A DNA stretch of 64,000 bases from positions 1,984,001 to 2,048,000 of the forward strand of contig JBQJBP010000001.1 of NCBI GenBank assembly GCA_052078155.1, in the 5' to 3' direction. The position numbers and the translations under genes were made by a program. Every line of letters begins with the position of its first letter. Within the stretch, counting starts at the first letter, position 1. Below, piece after piece: positions 61,931 to 64,000 of the stretch. This stretch comes from CAXBMB01 sp052078155 (GTDB lineage: Bacteria > Pseudomonadota > Alphaproteobacteria > Kiloniellales > DSM-21159). The notes below the pieces were generated by a model that searched no databases, was not told the origin of the DNA, and worked only from the letters and a program-made list of their open reading frames with translations.

Positions 61931-63592
61931 GTGCCCAAACAGTTAAGCTGGATCTTTCCCCTTCTGATGCTTCCCATCTACCTGCTGCCATTGGGGCTGC
62001 GTCCTTTATGGATTCCCGATGAAGCGCGCTATGGGGAAATCAGCCGGGAGATGCTGGCCAGCGGCAACTGGATTGTCCCTCACTTCCTCGATCTCCGCTA
62101 TTTCGAAAAGCCGGTGCTGGGTTACTGGATGAACAATCTGGGACAAATCCTGTTCGGCCAGACCAACTTTGCCGTGCGCAGTTTTTCTGCCTTTTCGGCG
62201 TTGCTGACCGGCCTGTTGATTTACTGGCTGGTGCGCCGGGCCCTGGATTGCCAACGCACCGCCCTCTTTTCTGTCACCATCTATCTGACCTTTTTCATTG
62301 TCTACATGATGGGCAGCTTTGCGGTGCTGGATTCCTTTCTGGCCCTCTGGCTGACCGCAGCTTTTTGCGCCTATTACTGGGCCTTTCTGGCTGAAACCCC
62401 GCGCCAGCGACTGACCCGGCATCTGCTGTTTGGTGCGCTGTGTGCCGCCGCCTTCATGACCAAGGGCTTCATCGGGCTGGCCCTGCCGGTCATTGCCCTG
62501 GTGCCCTTCATGCTGATCCAGCGCCGCTGGCTGGAACTGATCCTCTACGGTGCGCTGGCTGTTGTTTTTGCTGCGGTTCTGGTCGCCCCCTGGGCCATCC
62601 TGGTGCATCTGCAGGAACCGGACTACTGGCATTACTTCTTCTGGGAAGAACACATTCGACGCTTTTCCGGTGACGATGCCCAGCACGCCGAACCCTTCTG
62701 GTTCTACCTGCCCTGGCTGCTGCTGGGGGCCATGCCCTGGGCCCTGGCAATCGTACCGGCCATCAAATCCCGGGTCTGGCAGGACAACCGGGCCTTCTAT
62801 CTCTATCTGGCGCTATGGTTTGCCCTGCCCTTTGCTCTTCTGTCCTACGCCAGCGGCAAGTTGCCAACTTACATCCTGCCCTGTTTTGCGCCCCTGGCCA
62901 TTTTCTTTGGGGCCGGGATGAAGAAGTTTCTGGATTCAGCAGAAGCGGTCTTTGATGCCCGGATCCTGAAGGGACTGGGCTGGAGCAACCTGATTTTTGC
63001 TGTGGTTGCCGGACTTGGCATTCTGGTCATCTCAACCGGACTGGTCAGCAAATCCCTCTTTTTCACCTGGTCTGAGTTTTACAAACCGATCCTGGGCCTG
63101 GTGGTTGTCGGTACCTGGGGAGGGTTGGCCTGGTGGCTGCTCAAGCGTCCTGAATGGGCTGTCGCCCAGGTGGCCGCCATGCCCCTGGCCTTCATGCTGC
63201 TGATGCCGCTGGTGGTGCCCCAAATCACCATCGACATCAAATCCCCCCAGCGCTTCCTGAGCCAGATTGCGCCGGAAATCACCCCCCAGACAGAGATCAT
63301 CACCAACAATGTGGGTCTGGCCGGGGCCATTGCCTGGCAGTACAACAAAGCAGACATCCTGATCTGGGGCGGGAAAGGAGAGGTGGATTATGGCCTGGGC
63401 TATGCCGACGCCGCCCACCGCTACATCCCGCCGGAAGGCATCACAAGCGCCATCGAAGAAAAACGCAAGACCACGGACGTTGCCCTATTGATCCGCCGTA
63501 AGAACCAACCAGAAGACGGGGAATTTCCGGCGCCGGATCTGCTGCAGCATCAGGGACGGTTTTTCCTGTATCTTTACAAACAGAGCCCGTGA
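61931..63592 (+). CDS. arnT: Undecaprenyl phosphate-alpha-L-Ara4N transferase (lipid A glycosyltransferase)
   Basis: 553 residues. PMT/GT83 fold with about 12 membrane segments. The first periplasmic loop has the catalytic pattern IPDEARYGEISREMLASGNWIVPHF, and FEKPVLGYWMNNLG follows, as in ArnT. A soluble C-terminal domain (about 440-553) ends the protein. Starts at GTG with AGGAGATC about 6 bases upstream. Adds Ara4N to lipid A on the periplasmic face, lowering negative charge. Confidence 0.95.
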   Translation: MPKQLSWIFPLLMLPIYLLPLGLRPLWIPDEARYGEISREMLASGNWIVPHFLDLRYFEKPVLGYWMNNLGQILFGQTNFAVRSFSAFSALLTGLLIYWLVRRALDCQRTALFSVTIYLTFFIVYMMGSFAVLDSFLALWLTAAFCAYYWAFLAETPRQRLTRHLLFGALCAAAFMTKGFIGLALPVIALVPFMLIQRRWLELILYGALAVVFAAVLVAPWAILVHLQEPDYWHYFFWEEHIRRFSGDDAQHAEPFWFYLPWLLLGAMPWALAIVPAIKSRVWQDNRAFYLYLALWFALPFALLSYASGKLPTYILPCFAPLAIFFGAGMKKFLDSAEAVFDARILKGLGWSNLIFAVVAGLGILVISTGLVSKSLFFTWSEFYKPILGLVVVGTWGGLAWWLLKRPEWAVAQVAAMPLAFMLLMPLVVPQITIDIKSPQRFLSQIAPEITPQTEIITNNVGLAGAIAWQYNKADILIWGGKGEVDYGLGYADAAHRYIPPEGITSAIEEKRKTTDVALLIRRKNQPEDGEFPAPDLLQHQGRFFLYLYKQSP

Positions 63593-63614
63593 TTTTCTGA
63601 GATAAACGACACAG

Positions 63615-64000
63615 ATGAACTACGCAGACATCATCGCAGAAGCCGCAGGTCTGAGCACCGGAACGCCCGTTGCGGGCGCCCCCCAGGAGATCACCCTGAT
63701 CGCCTGGTTGTGGCTGCTTTTGTCTCTGGCCTGCACCTCCGGTGGTCAGGTCGCGCAGAAGATTGCTGTGCAATCCATGAAACAGGCCAGAAAGGGCGGC
63801 GACGGGCGTCATTTTCTGGTCGAGCCCTGGCTGCTGGTCGCCATTCTTCTGCTGGGTGTTGGCGCCCTGTTCTGGCTTGCGGTCCTGCAAGCCTTTCCCG
63901 TCGGCGTGGCCTACCCTCTGCTGGCCAGCAACTTTGCCATCATGGCCCTGGTGGCAAAGTTCGGGTTCAAGGAAACCATCTCCGCGCGCCGCTGGCTGGG
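63615..64000 (+). CDS. arnE: ArnE-like flippase subunit (SMR family), cut by the window end
   Basis: 128 codons visible. Two or three membrane segments with the EamA/SMR pattern: LLLSLACTSGGQVAQKIAVQSMK, then LLVAILLLGVGALFWLAVLQ and FPVGVAYPLLASNFAIMALVAKF. It has a longer N-terminus and first loop (KQARKGGDGRH) than E. coli ArnE. With ArnF it would flip undecaprenyl-phosphate-Ara4N; arnF would be outside the window. Confidence 0.88.
   Translation, partial: MNYADIIAEAAGLSTGTPVAGAPQEITLIAWLWLLLSLACTSGGQVAQKIAVQSMKQARKGGDGRHFLVEPWLLVAILLLGVGALFWLAVLQAFPVGVAYPLLASNFAIMALVAKFGFKETISARRWL

Noticed and set aside
1..64000. tRNA genes, rRNA, CRISPR arrays and prophage
   Set aside because: No T-loop signature, no regular spaced repeats, no integrase or structural phage gene was seen on either strand.

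Overview
The window looks like chromosomal DNA of an alphaproteobacterium, probably a marine or aquatic Rhodospirillales/Kiloniellales-type organism. This is an inference from gene content and order: uvrC next to pgsA and a moaD-moaE pair, ybjN directly before proC, a MarR gene divergent from ilvE, a phasin gene, and a Gram-negative sortase with its dedicated substrate. Base composition is moderately GC-rich, with an AT-rich gap at about 38.5-39.0 kb. No tRNA, rRNA, CRISPR array, transposase or phage gene was recognised.

Layout. 1-12 kb (mostly minus strand): the N-terminal part of a large AsmA-like protein, the sulfoxide reductase subunit msrP, a hydratase of the 2-keto-4-pentenoate type, a LysE exporter, an EF-G-like GTPase with degenerate switch motifs, yciB, panE and an aspartate aminotransferase. 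12-21 kb (mostly plus strand): a chemoreceptor, a class III adenylate cyclase, a TetR gene divergent from a sterol desaturase/fatty-acid hydroxylase, and the sortase-target/sortase pair. 21-31 kb: the ahpC-ahpD peroxide pair, an ArsC-like reductase, uvrB, and a 1369-residue RTX metalloprotease-like protein with an internal 287-residue duplication. 31-38 kb: a nitroreductase, a three-gene operon (DauR-type regulator, PLP dehydratase, ornithine-cyclodeaminase-family enzyme), msrB, a Na/Ca exchanger, and an SDR followed by folB. 38-47 kb: uvrC, pgsA, then mobB-moeA-moaD-moaE for molybdenum cofactor, a phasin with a clear promoter and palindromic operator, and csaA. 47-56 kb: two tandem secreted paralogues, an OmpR/EnvZ-like two-component pair, MarR/ilvE, a roughly 730-base block of shuffled non-coding repeats, a TetR gene, a YbaK deacylase, and ybjN-proC. 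56.7-64 kb: arnB-arnC-arnA-arnD-arnT and the start of arnE, for making 4-amino-4-deoxy-L-arabinose and attaching it to lipid A.

How the genes relate. Several handle oxidative damage: msrP and msrB repair methionine sulfoxide in periplasm and cytoplasm, and ahpC/ahpD remove peroxides. The Moco genes supply the cofactor used by enzymes such as MsrP. The sortase pair, RTX protein, AsmA-like protein and arn operon all act on the envelope or outside the cell.

The most interesting non-gene signals are a dispersed 140-bp element with terminal inverted repeats (two full copies, one truncated, one degenerate), one copy of which supplies the stop codon of its neighbour, and the shuffled repeat block at 52.4-53.15 kb. 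The most interesting gene-level candidates are the regulator/dehydratase/reductase operon at 31.8-34.5 kb, the EF-G-like GTPase lacking the catalytic histidine, and the sortase pair.
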